64,000 bases of DNA from Selaginella moellendorffii (GCF_000143415.4 NW_003314337.1:737746-801745), one strand, 5' to 3'; shown: positions 31,836 through 43,340, counted from the stretch's first letter. Numbers and translations are program-made. Notes: generated by a model not told the origin, from the letters alone.

Positions 31836-32376
31836 ATGCGGGATAAGAGAAAGAATGGATACATAGACTCAAATACATGAACAACATTTTCGAAATACAA
31901 AGGATTGTTTAAACTGGAAAAAAACTTTTCCCATCCCATTCATCCATTGTATTCACATTCCCAACATGGATTTAGATCTAACTTCATTTGCTTGCGTTTT
32001 TTTTTTTTGATGAAAACAAGTTGGAACGAAAAGGAAAGCAAGGGAGGGTGCTGAAGAACATTGATTTTAAAAATGAATGTCGATGGTTGCGGTTCTGGCG
32101 TTGAGTATATTAGAAGATGTTAGCCGGGATGAGATCTGGAAAAGCAGTGGCTTGTACTTGATCACACACATTAAATTCCAGAAAGGGCAACCATTAGAGT
32201 ACATATTTACATTTAGTTGACAATAATTAATAACCTTACTTTTATTGATTGCAGGCTTCAAGTTTGCTGGTTTTATGTCAGACGAGTCTGGTTAGCGTTG
32301 CACAGCGTTTTTAACAACAGTGAGAAAATGAAAAGGTGAGAGCGTTCTTGTCTGTTCCATTATATGCAAACCGTAA
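31836..32376. other. Spacer between gap and E3
   Basis: AT-rich, no gene supported; may hold introns of the gene suggested by the two upstream frames. Ends in CGTAA (32372-32376), the target duplication of E3. Confidence 0.4.
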
Positions 32377-32609
32377 TGTTATAATCCGGCGCAAAAAGAC
32401 AAAGATCTAGTTGCTCTAGACTATGCTATGCCACCTCTTGAGGTTCCTCACCACCCAACCACCCCCGAGCTACCTCAAAAGCTCCATTGCGCCGCCGCTC
32501 CACTGTGAGCCCTAGGGTAGGTTAAGTCCCTTACCCTAACATGCCTTAATATACCCTTGAGCCTCCCTTTGACCGACGTTGACCACGTAGTCAAAGCTGG
32601 CGCCTAACA
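32377..32609 (-). repeat. E3 3' LTR
   Basis: TGTTATAATCC...GCGCCTAACA on the plus strand. Directly to its right lies a C/T tract (32611-32624) that on the coding strand is the polypurine tract GTTGGGGGGGAAGAAT. Confidence 0.9.
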
Positions 32610-32683
32610 ATTCTTCCCCCCCAACAAAGTCCTTGTCCCAAGGATGAGTTGTACCGGTGATCACCTTTTCTGGGGAATCCTGC

Positions 32684-33685
32684 TCAAGCTCCTGGTCCAT
32701 CTTCCACAGCCGTATACATCAAGGAGGTATTGGGCCCGTCACTCCAAGATAGTACACTTTTCAACTGGCTGACATAAAATACCGGATGAATTTTCACCCC
32801 AGCTGGTAGCCGCACTCGATAAGCCGCTTTACCAATGCGCTCCAGCACTTCATATGGACCAGCATATCGATGGGAGAGTTTATCACTCTTCCCTGTCCGT
32901 AAAGGCACCAAGGTGTTCCGTCGCTCACTTGACAGAAAGATCACTCGCACAAAGACGAGATCACCCACCTTATATTCCCAGAATTGGTGATGCTCATTGG
33001 CAAACTTCTCCGTTCTATCCTGAGCTACTTGCAAATTCCGTCTACACACCACCAGAATCTCATCAAGTTCTGTGGCCAGATTAGTTGCCTCGGAATCAAG
33101 CTTATCTTGAACGTCCTTACTCAAATGCAATCCCAACTCCACCGCTGTTCGAGGATGCCTTCCAAACATGGCAAAGTAAGGACTTAACTTGGTTCCACTG
33201 TGTTGGCTATTGTTGTAAGCAAATTGCACCAACAGAAGATATAGATCCCACTATCCTTGCCTTTGACCAATGCTACAACGTAGCATATCCTCCACCACCT
33301 GATTGACACACTCAGTTTGCCCATCCGTCTGAGGATGATCTCCACTCGAGAGTTTTAAAGTCACTTGCATAGCCTTTGCAAAGCTTTTCCAAAATCCACT
33401 AGTGAACTTTGAATCTCAATCACTAATGATGTCCTCTGGCAAACCAAAATCAGGAAAAACCTTCTCCAAATAAACCGCAACCAAGTCTGAAGCAGTGACA
33501 GTCTTCTAAAGAGCCAACAACTGCACATACTTCGTCAACCGATCCACTATGACCCATACTTGCTCCTTTTGCCTCTGTGTTCGTGGCAAACAAGTGATGA
33601 AGTCCATAGAGATACTACACCAACGGCTATGAGGAATAGGTAAAGGTTGCAAAAGTCCCCCCGGCTTCTCCTGTGGCAGCTTAAC
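32684..33685 (-). pseudogene. E3 integrase
   Basis: The 3' part (32684-33232) is open: FAYNNSQHSGTKLSPYFAMFGRHPR, KVGDLVFV, then HRYAGPYEVLERIGKAAYRVRLP, the GPY/F module. Upstream (33233-33685) the same frame contains the catalytic core with stops: SMDFIT (D), IISD followed by a stop and DSKFTS (D), and QTDGQTE (E). All three catalytic residues are present, but at least three nonsense changes interrupt it. No chromodomain follows; the coding frame decays before the polypurine tract. Confidence 0.85.
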
Positions 33686-34669
33686 CTACTGACAAAGCTT
33701 GCATGATTTACAGTACTTGAGAATATCAGCCTTCATATTCCTCCAATAAAAGTTGCGCTTAATCAACTCATACGTCTTCTTCCCCCCAAAATGACCGGCC
33801 TCTGAACGATCATGATAGTGGAATAAAACTTGAGTAATTAACACATCCACCTGTGGCAAATATACACGGCCATTGTAGTAGAGAATCCCATCCACCAATG
33901 AGAAAGGGGCTTCCATTTGGGCTCGCAAAGAGGCCACCTCAGCATCCTGAGCCTGAGCATGCTCAACCAACTGCCCAAACTCGCTGACCACCTTACTCAA
34001 ATGATGACAAAATCGTGTTCGTAACGTCGTCACATGACGAACACGAGATAAAGCATCCGCCACCACATTTGATTTTCCCGGACGATACTCAATAGGAAAC
34101 TCCCCAAACTCCATGAGTTTGACCATCCAACGAGCTTGCCTAGTGTTCAACTCCTTCTGTGTGAAAAGATACACAAGTGGTTTGTGATCTGTCAACACCA
34201 CGAACACTACACCATAAAGATAGTGCCGCCACGTCTGCAAAGCATGAACAATAGAGAGTAACTCTTGCTCATATGTGGAATAGCGTTGCTCCACGGAATT
34301 CAAAGTTCGACTCTCATATGCAATAGGCTGTCCCTCTTGCATGAGAACTCCTCCCAGTGCATAACCACTTGCATCGCATGTCACCTCGTAAGGTTTCGAT
34401 GGATCAGCAATGTGAAGCACTGGAGTTTCGCTCAACAATCGTTTCAGCGCCACAAAACTCTCCTCTTGTGGCTTCTTCCACTCGAATGGCACATTCTTGC
34501 GTAACAACCACGTCAAAGGAATAGCCACCTCTAAAAACTTATGCTGGAAACGTCGGTAGTAACTAGCCATACCAAGAAAACTGCGCAACTCGGCCATTGT
34601 AGTCGGTGTAGGCCAGTTTTCCACCACAGCCACCTTCCTTGGATCCATCTTGACACCCTTAGATGTCAC
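33686..34669 (-). pseudogene. E3 RNase H and integrase zinc finger
   Basis: One 327-codon frame: RT connection (TSKGVKMDPRKVAVVENWPTP, RSFLGMASYYRRF), RNase H (VTCDASGYALGGVLMQ, YSTYEQELLSIVHAL, VLTDHKPLVYLF, SNVVADALSR), and at its end the HHCC zinc finger (HFGGKKTYELIKRNFYW, CKSCKLC). It is one frame off from the RT upstream, with the shift at about 34667. Otherwise intact. Confidence 0.9.
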
Positions 34670-35220
34670 AATATGCCTAGATATTCCACCTCCGACTTTG
34701 CAAATTCACATTTGCTCTTCTTCGCATAAAGTTTGCTATCTCGAAATAACAAAAGAACTTTGCGCAAATGCACCCTATGCTCCTCCATATTCTTGCTAAA
34801 AACAAGAATATCGTCCAAGAAAATCTCCACAAACTCATGAAGATAACGCCCAAATACCTCCGTTATCAACCGAGTAAATGTGGCCGGTGCATTCGTCAAA
34901 CCAAATGGCATAACTGTAAACTCAAAATGTCCGAAGCTTGTGTTGAATGCCGTCTTGGAGATAGATGCATCATCCATTGCAATCTGATGATATCCACTCC
35001 TCAGATCAATCTTGGTAAACACTCGCACTTCACCAAGTTTGTCCAGGATATCATCCACACATGGCATCGGCATCTTATCCTTCACTGTCTTCTTGTTTAA
35101 AGCATGGTAGTCAATACACATCCGCATTGAACCGTCCTTCTTCTTCACAAGCAAAACCGGAGCACCAAACGGAGACTTATTTGGCTGAATAAATCCAAAC
35201 TCAAGTAACTCCTTGACTTG
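34666..35220 (-). pseudogene. E3 reverse transcriptase
   Basis: Contains VKKKDGSMRMCIDYHALNKKT, FTKIDLRSGYHQI with the first catalytic Asp, [12 protein letters not shown], and IFLDDILVFS with the Asp pair, then CEFAKSEVEYLG. The catalytic residues are complete, better kept than in E2. It ends at a stop after YLGIL and continues in another frame as the RNase H entry. Confidence 0.9.
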
Positions 35221-36207
35221 TCATTGAACTTCTTGCTCCTCCGCATAACTTAACCAAAATGGACGCCGGTAAATTGGCCGCGTCCTCGGCTCCAATGTAA
35301 TCCCATGCTCCATACCTCGTAATGGAGGCAATCCATGAGGAAGTTTAGATGGAAAAACATCAGAAAACTCATCAAGTACATCCCGTACTGCTGCTTCTCC
35401 CCCACACGTGCCTTGGTCCCCCAAGTCACGAACAAACAGCAAGTAACTTGAAAGTGCTTTTCCATTACGACAAGCCCACTTCAAAGATGTAGCAGAGAGT
35501 ATAACAATTGGTGGTTGAACGCCCTCGCCAAACCACACATCTTTAACGCCACCATACTCCAGTGAGATACGCTTAATGCTCCACTTTATCTTTGGATCCA
35601 CCGTCACCAACCATAGCATCCCAAGAATGAGATTCACACGATGAATATCCGCAAGATAAAAAGTCTCCACACGTGTGGTTTTGCCAACCAACACTTCCAG
35701 CCCCTCGACACAAGCATCAAAATGTTGAGTAGAGGTGGCTGCACCTTCCACTGTGTATGGAAGAACTCCACATGTGACCAGGCCATGCTCCACAACAAAC
35801 TTTGCCGAAACAAAGTTGTCATCGCTCTCACTATCCAGTAAAATCTGCATTGGATCGCCACGGAACACGCCCTTTAGCATTAAAGTTGATTCACGCGTAT
35901 CCTCGAGCTCCATCTTGTTCCACACACAGTTGAGCTGACGAGCAACGATCGAAAGTCGCTTCCTCCGACCGGAATGGTCGTTCTCCTCATCCTCACACTG
36001 CAAAGTTTGCAACTTTTTAGTATCGGACTTACCGTGAGAAGAAGATTGGCCATTCTTCTTGTCCTGCTGCTTGTTCTTCAACTGCGGACAATCAACCTTG
36101 TAGTGTCCAAGTTCGCCGCAATGATGACAACCCTGTCTATAATTCTTCACAAAGAACTTCTGCTTCTTGGACCCCTTTGCATCTGAAGTAGTCACCACCA
36201 ACTTCAA
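35221..36207 (-). pseudogene. E3 zinc knuckle and aspartic protease
   Basis: CCHC knuckle at residues 27-40 (CHHCGELGHYKVDC), then a basic linker and the protease. Its active site reads LLDSESDDNF (D125, S126, E127), where families have DSGA or DSGS, so Gly is replaced by Glu and activity is doubtful. The C-terminal part (DEFSDVFPSKLPHGLPPLRGMEHGI) is the normal lead-in to RT. One stop at about 35221. Confidence 0.85.
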
Positions 36208-36312
36208 CTTGTGATGCTTATTCCCATCCTTGTGTCCACGGCGATCATCATGACAATTCTCAACAGAAGGACTCCGCGAACGTTTGCGAGACTTGTGCTT
36301 GTCATTGTCAAG

Positions 36313-37023
36313 TCAACGAGCTGCATCAAAGAGCTCCTCCAAACTCTTTGTAAGTTGAGAATGACGCAAGTGTTGCCGCATGCTCTCACTATGTAGGCCA
36401 TCAATGAAGTAGGACTTGTTCTGATCTGGATCCTTCGTTGGAACACGACTAATCAAGCGAGTAAGCTTCTCAATATAATCCCCGAGCATCATTTTCCCTT
36501 GCTGGAAATGGTGAAGTTCTGTACAAGCATTCTCCACGTCGTAATGAGGGGCAAAACGTAAACGGAAAGCAGCCTCAAACTCATCCATGGTAGACACTGG
36601 TGGTTTCTTATCCGCAACACAGGACTCCTCAAGCCAATTCCACCATTGAAGACCCGCATCACGCAAAACCATCGGAATAGCCACTAAAGCCTTTGCATCT
36701 GGAGTTCTTCTAGCAGCCAAGAACTTCTTCACATTGGCTAGCCAAGCGAGACACTCGTCCACACCACCATCACCGGAAAAGGTTGGAATCTTGAGTCGAT
36801 CTACCAAAGAAGGCTTACTTGGAGCGCTACCCCGTCCAGCCTCGAGTGCCTCAACACGCCCACGCATGGTATCCATCATGCCATGCATCTCGTCTTGCAT
36901 CTCTTGCTGATTTTGATTAAGGGCTTGCAGCTCATGAACCACATCTTGAATGGTCCAAATCTCCGCAGCTTCGTCGGCACCACCATCGACAATAGGATTC
37001 CAGTGTTCAGCTTGGTCGGCCAT
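36313..37023 (-). pseudogene. E3 gag
   Basis: ATG at 37021-37023 (MADQAEHWNP), only 11 bases from the primer site. Coiled-coil-like segment (VVHELQALNQNQQEMQDEM, residues about 27-60), then the gag capsid domain (IPTFSGDGGVDECLAWLANVKKFL, WWNWLEESC, FRLRFAPHY, LHHFQQGKMMLGDYIEKL). A stop after LFDAAR cuts it from the basic, zinc-knuckle part that follows in the same frame. Confidence 0.9.
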
Positions 37024-37034
37024 CGCAACCAATC

Positions 37035-37045
37035 CTCTGATACCA
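37035..37045 (-). promoter_or_regulatory. E3 primer-binding site (tRNA-iMet type)
   Basis: Minus strand TGGTATCAGAG, one base after the 5' LTR (37047-37279). Same primer type as the A and B families, unlike E2. Confidence 0.9.
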
Positions 37046-37046
37046 A

Positions 37047-37279
37047 TGTTATGATCCGGCGCAAAAAGACAAAGATCTAGTTGCCCTAGACTATGCTATG
37101 CCACCTCTTGAAGTTCCTCACCACCCAACCACCCCCGAGCTACCTCAAAAGCTCCACTGCGCCGCTGCTCCACTGTGAGCCCTAGGGTAGGTTAAGTCCC
37201 TTACCCTAACATGCCTTAATATACCCTTGAGCCTCCCTTTGACCGACATTGACCACGTAGTCAAAGCTGGCACCTAACA
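37047..37279 (-). repeat. E3 5' LTR
   Basis: 233 bp, identical in length to the left LTR, with seven transitions between them and no gaps. Confidence 0.9.
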
Positions 37280-37289
37280 CGTAAGGCAA

Positions 37290-38045
37290 GTGACGACCAA
37301 AAAATTCATCATGAACGAACATCAACATGAACATACAGAGCAGGCGAGATCAATGCCCGTGGCATTGAGAGGGAGGTTGCATTGGCGAAGTTAGAATCAT
37401 TCTAGATAGGACATGAGCGGGTTGTGCCAAAGCGGGGCCGCTTTCTGGTCGTAGAGTTCCTCGCCATGGTTTTCTGAAGATGTAGTTTGGCCTTTTTAAG
37501 TGTGTCCCAAACACGAGCAGACTTGCATGATCTCCCAAACCGGCCAGTGGGAGGCTTTTCCCATCCATGTAGCATGAACCCTGCCTCGGTATTGTGTTTC
37601 CTTCGTGTGGAAGGCGATAGGAAGGTTGTGGATCTGTCCAAGGAGCATTTCCCGTTTCCGAAGTCTGAGTGTAAAGCTGATTGGGCAGTGGTCCGGTATG
37701 TACACTCTTTGGACTAAGCATGAGATCCTGAATCAGTTCGGGCTCTGAGTGGCTGACTAGCACAATATCACTAGTGCTTCTTTCACCATTGTGTGAGAAG
37801 CATGTATGACCTTCTGTGAGCGGCCATTGTCTAGAGCTGTTAAGAACTAATAGGTGGGATGTTGTGCAGAATGTGAGAACTTTGCTCGTTGTGTCGAAAA
37901 GACGGTCTTGTCATGATCGTATTCACGTAGTTCGTTTGTGGAGGTGCTGTGCTAGAGTGCTTGCGAGTTCTCAGTTCTGGCGTTGAAATCGCCGAGCCAT
38001 CACATACGCATATCTGGCAAAAAATCCACACCATATTACCCACAA
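37290..38045 (-). pseudogene. LINE ORF2 endonuclease relic
   Basis: Minus-strand translations in shifting frames give LGDFNARTENSQAL (about 37990) and further on PDHCPISFTLRLRKRE (about 37690). These are the GDFN and SDH motifs of the APE-type endonuclease of LINE elements. Frameshifts and stops throughout. Likely part of the site into which E3 inserted. Confidence 0.6.
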
Positions 38046-38047
38046 GG

Positions 38048-38636
38048 GAATTGTCAGGTTGAATCTACTAATAAATTTTTTAAAAATATCTTCAAAAAGA
38101 TTGTGAAGGACAATACAAAAAACTGGGATGAGAAAACTTGAGATGCTTTATAAGCTTATAGGACTGCATATAAAGTATCCATTCTTTCTTTGCATATTGC
38201 AATTAAAAATAGCTTAGATGTAAAAGAAGCTTTTAAACAAAGACTTGCCAAAATAAAAAATTTAAACAAACTTAAGCTTAGAACAATTTGGACCTTGTAT
38301 GCAATTCAAAAAGCCAGAAATGTTAGACATGACAAACAATTGAAAATCTTTTGCGAAATTAAATCAAGAGATAAGGTTCTTTGGTTTCAAGATAAAATAG
38401 ATGCTCTTGGAAATAAATTCGAGAGAAAATGGAATAGTCCATTTATTTTGTCTAAGATATCAGCTCCAGGAATGGCTAAAGTGCACACCTTAAATGGGGA
38501 CGATATTGCAATAGTAAATTTAAACCATTTAAGGAAGTACCATGGAGATATAAGCATAAATACTATACAAGGAAAAAAAAAATTCCACAATACGTTTGCA
38601 TACAAAAGTAAACAAAGGCAAGAGGATAAAGATTAG
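38048..38636 (+). pseudogene. Athila/Tat-like integrase C-terminus relic
   Basis: Plus frame reads GNCQVESTNKFF, NWDEKT, AYRTAYK (end of the integrase core), then after a deletion EAFKQRLAKIKNLNKLKLRTIW, ARNVRHDKQ, VLWFQDKI, FERKWNSPFILSKI, and HLRKYHGD, the typical tail of Tat-type integrases. One stop (about 38142) and an internal deletion. It is a separate fragment from 26640-28200 and may or may not come from the same element. Confidence 0.65.
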
Positions 38637-38839
38637 GACGTAGTAAGGTAGGACAATTTAGGTAACTTAGAGGTGGCTAAGGAGCTTCTTTTTCTTTTTC
38701 GCTCTTTCCCTTTCACTTACTCTATACTTACACCTTTGCCAAGATGCACCAACACTCTAAGCTTAGCTCTAAAGTAATGTATGGCAACTTAAACGCTGCC
38801 TAAAGTTACGCAATAGCAAAAGCCATTGTTGCCACCTAC

Positions 38840-39790
38840 TGGGTTGAGCACACTCTTGATTTGGTAGAGCAGATTTGTCCCCATGCCACCGCCACAAGCC
38901 CTCAACTCCACTCTTGCATTGTTGACACTTCTGTTGGCACCACACTCCGTCTCATGGTCGAGTATGTGGAGGAAATTTCATCTAGTGATGAGGAGTTAGA
39001 TTTTGGCCAAGTAAAGCTCTCTAGGGAGCTTGTGCTTTCTCCTTATGATAACTTTTGGGTTAATGCCTTTGGGTTACTCGCATATGTGGAGCTGTTCGAA
39101 GGAGAAATAGTGGTCAAACAGAGGATCAAGCTTATGTAGAAATGGTACCCAAAGGAGCATGCTTTTCTTTTCTGTGGGCAAGTCCATCCCTTTGGACTCA
39201 CCTAGTTTGCTCAGATTTTGTGCCTAGACAACAAAGGCAAAATAATTACAATGAGTAAAAAGGATCGCATGCCTGAACAATACATCCTTCCAAACTACAC
39301 ATCCAGACAAATAAGCAACTTCACCTATTTGAAGCCCGACTATCATACTAGGCTTAAGGTGTTGTGTGCCATCATCGACGGGAGGACGATTGCATAATAT
39401 GCTACCATCAAGATAGCCTGTCTTTTAGAAGCTATCAAGACTGGATGGCAAATAAACATAGCCCATTTTGCTTACAATGGATTTGTGGCTGAAATGAAAA
39501 TATTGCCATATAGGTAGGCAAGGAAGTGAAGATGAAAGTCTTCATCTTTTTGTGGCACATCTACGAGCATTACACCACTCAAGTGGATACCATGCCTCAC
39601 TTTGCCATTGAGCCACCACTTCCAGTATCTCCTTGAAGGGAGATAGCAAAGGATGTGGAAATGGAGGAGAATCCCAACAATATAGATTCAAGTGAAGAAA
39701 ATTCTCCCCTTAAAAAGAAACTCCACCTAGATCTGAAAATCCAAGCTATGAGACATCCAAGGTTTGTTCTGCAAAAATCCAATGGTTGAG
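38840..39790 (+). pseudogene. Degenerate unidentified frame
   Basis: A run of plus-strand coding-like sequence with stops (VEQICPHATATSPQLHS, VEYVEEISSSDEELDFG, later KDRMPEQYILPNYTSRQI and INIAHFAYNGFVAEMKILPY). Not recognised; its placement after a Tat-type relic suggests an extra ORF of such an element, but this is a guess. Confidence 0.3.
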
Positions 39791-40800
39791 TATACCCCAG
39801 AAAAGTTGGACGCAACAAGTATGGTGATAAAACGCCATGCCCGGATCAATAACAAAGTCACGACTCAAATATATCTATAGAGACAAAAATGTTCCCTAGA
39901 GGGAATATTCAAAGAATCACTCTGCTCCAAGATGCAATAAGATGAACCACAAGAATATTTTAAGAATATTCTATGGCCTATGGGATTTAAAGGCATAACA
40001 CCTTAAGGGTTAAGAGGTTGGCATAGGGTTCACTCCCTTGTTCATTTCAATATGGGTCCAATAAAATTCTTGGCAAGGATTGTTTTTAATAAAGTCATAT
40101 GAACCTAGCTTCTATAAAATAGTGGCTTACAATTTCAATTTTATGTCTTTATAGTTATAAAAAGAAAGTCATATTTAAAGATGTTGTCATAGAGAACAGC
40201 ATCATGGACAATGATTAAGAGAATGCAGAACTGATATAAATTGTACTAAAGGAGTTTCAATACTTTAGTATATCATTTCATTAGCATCCTTACAAATATA
40301 TATTGTGGTATATTTTCTATTAAAAGTAACATTCTATTCATTAAGATTATTATTTTATGAGATTAAATTATATCTAATTAGATAAATATAGAAACGAGAC
40401 ATGTAAACAATTGATGATAAAAAAGTTATTGCAGAGTTTTATCACTTTCAAGATAAAACATGGAGAAGAAGACTGTCAAATAGGTTTGAAGAGACTACCA
40501 TTTCTCAGTGGAGGTCCACTTCCAGCTTCTGGAAGGCAATGCATCGTTTCCAGTCTCATTGAGCTCCACATTCTCTCCATTCGAAGTATACCAATCGACC
40601 AGGTACTCTAAGAACTCCAGCCTTACGTGGCATCGAGCTCTTAAACACTACATCAGTCCAGGACTGCTTACATGATTGTGTGCTCCAAACGAGCTTGCCA
40701 ATCTTTTGACATTAGCCAACGCCTACCCCAACGTTATGTAGAATGTGCATATCTCTGTTGTAACCCTAGGAGCTTCATTGTGCCCTAAACGGGAGTCAAC
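39791..40800. other. AT-rich spacer upstream of the kinase gene
   Basis: No gene seen. Strongly AT-rich at 40260-40410. AACCCTAG (40761-40768), close to the plant telo-box, stands about 35 bp before the kinase ATG and could be a promoter or leader element. Confidence 0.4.
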
Positions 40801-41919
40801 ATGGTGCCGGCGCCTGTGTCTCTCGTTGGCCTGCTCGTCTCCCAATTGAAGCTCGATCTTGAGCTTTGGTCTCTGCGTACGGGCCGTAGCTTCCAGGCTA
40901 TGGACCTTGCTTTGTCTAGGTTTGAAGCCCTTGCGAACATGGATAAGTTGCTCTTGGCGTTTGAATGGGAAGCCATCGTCACCTGGGTCACAGACGAGCT
41001 CGCATTTGCACATCGCACACTCCAGCCACTGTCACTGGTCGACCCAAAGAGCGCAGCCGTCTTTACTCGGAAACTGGACGCCATCATCTTGAGTTTTTTC
41101 CCGGCCGTGTGTAAGCAGCAGCTCAGGATCCAGGCGCTCGCAATTTCTCAGGGCGAGATTGTGCTGCAGAGGCAGCTTGGGAGTGGCGGACAAGGATCGG
41201 TTTACCTGGGACAGTGGCAACGCCACGGGAAAGTGGCAGTCAAGTGCTTCCGTTCGCCAAGCCTTTGGCGGACGGAGGTTAAGGCTCTTGCGCTCTTGCA
41301 GAGCCGGACGTCGGCGCATATCCTCCATCCCTATGGTGTGCTAGACGGCAGCATCGTTTTTCCTGTGATGGAGTGTCATCTCCAGAAGCTTATTGACGAT
41401 GTTCCAACGATTCCAGAGCCTGAGCGACTGAAATGGTCTTACCGGTTCCTATCTATACTCGTGCAGGCGGCCAAGGGAGTTGCTACGATGCATTCACATG
41501 GAATTCCTCACAGAGATTTGAAGCCAGACAACATCTTGATTCTGGACGCGGTGGGGATTTGCCTGGCCAAGGTAGCTGACATGGGCCACGCGAAAATCGG
41601 GTTCCATTCGGGCCCTAACTCGGGCGGCACGTCGCACCTGTTCTACACTCCCCCGGAGCTCAGGCAGCCCAAGGGCGGGGCTACCGGAATGAAACCCTGG
41701 TATTCCAAGCAGAGTTTCGACTGCTATGCGCTGGGAGCTGTCGTGAAAAGTTGCATCAATACAGGAATTTTTGAATGCCACCCTCGAGCAACTGACCACC
41801 TTAAAAGCATTGTAGAAGACTGCTGCCAAGCAGCACCTGGAGGTAGACCCTCGGCCAAAGATGTGGTAGCCAGGCTCACGGAAGTTCTCAAGGCATACTT
41901 TCTCGAGATTGAAGGTTGA
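40801..41919 (+). CDS. Ser/Thr protein kinase, single exon
   Basis: 372 residues from ATG 40801 (in-frame, no upstream extension needed). The N-terminal 118 residues are helical-looking and unidentified (LELWSLRTGRSFQAMDLALSRFEAL). The kinase domain spans about 120-370: Gly loop GSGGQGSV (127-134), VAVK with K148, helix-C Glu E159, catalytic HRDLKPDN (H217, D219, K221, N224), DMG at 240-242 in place of DFG, and PPE at 264-266 in place of APE. Catalytic residues are complete, so it should be active, in the cytosol (no signal or membrane segment). The class resembles plant TKL/receptor-like cytoplasmic kinases, with an unusually terse C-lobe. It lies on a gene island between transposon clusters. 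Confidence 0.85.
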   Translation: MVPAPVSLVGLLVSQLKLDLELWSLRTGRSFQAMDLALSRFEALANMDKLLLAFEWEAIVTWVTDELAFAHRTLQPLSLVDPKSAAVFTRKLDAIILSFFPAVCKQQLRIQALAISQGEIVLQRQLGSGGQGSVYLGQWQRHGKVAVKCFRSPSLWRTEVKALALLQSRTSAHILHPYGVLDGSIVFPVMECHLQKLIDDVPTIPEPERLKWSYRFLSILVQAAKGVATMHSHGIPHRDLKPDNILILDAVGICLAKVADMGHAKIGFHSGPNSGGTSHLFYTPPELRQPKGGATGMKPWYSKQSFDCYALGAVVKSCINTGIFECHPRATDHLKSIVEDCCQAAPGGRPSAKDVVARLTEVLKAYFLEIEG

Positions 41920-42575
41920 TTTATAAACACACATAGTATGTATTCTGTATTAATGACCACGCTTTCCAAAAGTTGAGATCGTTGCTTGACTGCTAGCTCC
42001 ACCACGTTGGCCAGTGACTTCACAGCGACAATGAACATAAAGTATACCAACTACCAATGGCATGGAATTCTTGTCCAAAAAATCTTGTTTGTGGTAGTGA
42101 AGCCAATTAAAATTTAAATTTGATTCTTTTTACTTGGACATGCTCCAAAGAAAAATGTATATTCACCATCTGTTCAGCCTCAACCCTGAAAAGAAGCTAT
42201 TGCCCCTTTAAACTCCAACAATTACCATTCTTATGAGAGACCAATCTGGATGACAAATAAGTATACATTTATGTAAACAAATTGGGAGCCTGGGAGTGGA
42301 TGGCATTTTTGCTGTTCTCAAGAGTGAATGAAATTAAAATGAAATCATTACCCACACTGCAGCAATTTTGATCTGTAAACACCATGCCTGGGCCCCGAGG
42401 AGAAAAAAGAAAGAATAGCAAACCTGAATAACAAGCAGCCTCATGAGAAGAATTGCCAACTTCTTCAAATAGAATCCATGACGAGGAAACCGACTCATAC
42501 ACTGACACAGAGAGACCTTATAAGAGAAAGCATGTGCCTTATAAGAAAATGTTTTGGTTCATACGGCAAAAAATG
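41920..42575. other. Spacer between kinase and PP2C (convergent genes)
   Basis: The two genes point at each other, so this holds both 3' ends. No other gene seen; a poly(A) signal cannot be chosen with confidence. Confidence 0.5.
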
Positions 42576-43340
42576 TCACATCAATTTTACAGCCACAAGA
42601 GTGAGATTATCATTTGTCCCAGCCTTAAGTGCTGTGTCTATCACTTTTGAAGGAATCCCCTGGCATGTTCCATTCCTAATTGCATTGCCAACGACTTTAC
42701 AAACACCCTGATATCTCAGCTTTTCAAAAATCCCATCAGATCCAACCAAAAGGTAAAGAGGTCTTGGCCTGTGTTGCCTCAGGTCATGTACTGTGAATTC
42801 TGGCACTGCGCTCATCCCAAACGCCTTGAGATCACGATCACCTATAGCTCTCGACACCTCAAACTCACCAAACAGCTTCCCGTTGCTGTGAATGCTTCCA
42901 CCAGCTTCCTCAATCCGTTTTCTCTCGTCCTCCCAATACGGATGATGGTCACGCGTCAGCCTTACACAATCCTCAGGTTCCATACCACATAGGATAGCCC
43001 TAGAGTCTCCAACATTCAAGACCACAAGGGTGTGGCCGGTGACAGCTGCTACGCAGGCTGTGGTTCCTGCGACAATTCCATGCTTCTCTGATTCCTTAAG
43101 GAAGGCATCCTCCACGTCTGAGACTGCCGAGGACAGAGCGGCCATTAGCAATTGGGTGTTGTCGTTGCTTTTGTTCAAGTGATAGTTGAATCTTTCATAG
43201 AACCAGGTCACTGCAAAATCGCTTGCCTGTGATCCGCGATGGCCATCAAACACTGCAAACAGTCCAACCTTTCCTGGGATCGCCAACAACCTGTCCTCCT
43301 GGTACGCTCTGCGCCCCATGTGACTCGCTGCCTCCCACAT
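42576..43340 (-). CDS. PP2C-type protein phosphatase, single exon
   Basis: 254 residues from ATG at 43338-43340; an in-frame TAG lies 21 bases upstream, so either this is the start or an exon joins at the TTTTAG just before. All PP2C motifs are in order: RRAYQEDR (E15, D16), VFDGHRGS (D32, G33), GTTACVAAV, LNVGDSRAIL, LTRDHHP, FEVSRAIGD, GSDGIFE (D202) and GTNDNLTLVAV (D244). The four metal-binding positions are present, so it is probably an active Mn/Mg-dependent Ser/Thr phosphatase. It has only the bare catalytic core: no N-terminal extension, signal or membrane segment. Plant relatives are small clade E/F-like or putative cytosolic PP2Cs; exact clade not decided. Confidence 0.9.
   Translation of the reverse strand: MWEAASHMGRRAYQEDRLLAIPGKVGLFAVFDGHRGSQASDFAVTWFYERFNYHLNKSNDNTQLLMAALSSAVSDVEDAFLKESEKHGIVAGTTACVAAVTGHTLVVLNVGDSRAILCGMEPEDCVRLTRDHHPYWEDERKRIEEAGGSIHSNGKLFGEFEVSRAIGDRDLKAFGMSAVPEFTVHDLRQHRPRPLYLLVGSDGIFEKLRYQGVCKVVGNAIRNGTCQGIPSKVIDTALKAGTNDNLTLVAVKLM

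Larger units (their letters stand above)
32377..37279 (-). mobile_element. E3: complete Ty3/gypsy element, inactive
   Basis: 4,903 bp with 233-bp LTRs (32377-32609 and 37047-37279), a tRNA-iMet primer site, a polypurine tract and perfect 5-bp flanks CGTAA (32372-32376 and 37280-37284). The LTRs differ at 7 of 233 positions, all transitions, so it is a fairly young insertion. The order gag-protease-RT-RNaseH-integrase is complete, but with several stops and a frameshift after the RT. No chromodomain is visible at the end. Confidence 0.9.

Noticed and set aside
40801-43340. Kinase-phosphatase gene pair acting as a module
   Set aside because: They are merely neighbours in convergent orientation; no shared regulatory sequence was seen.
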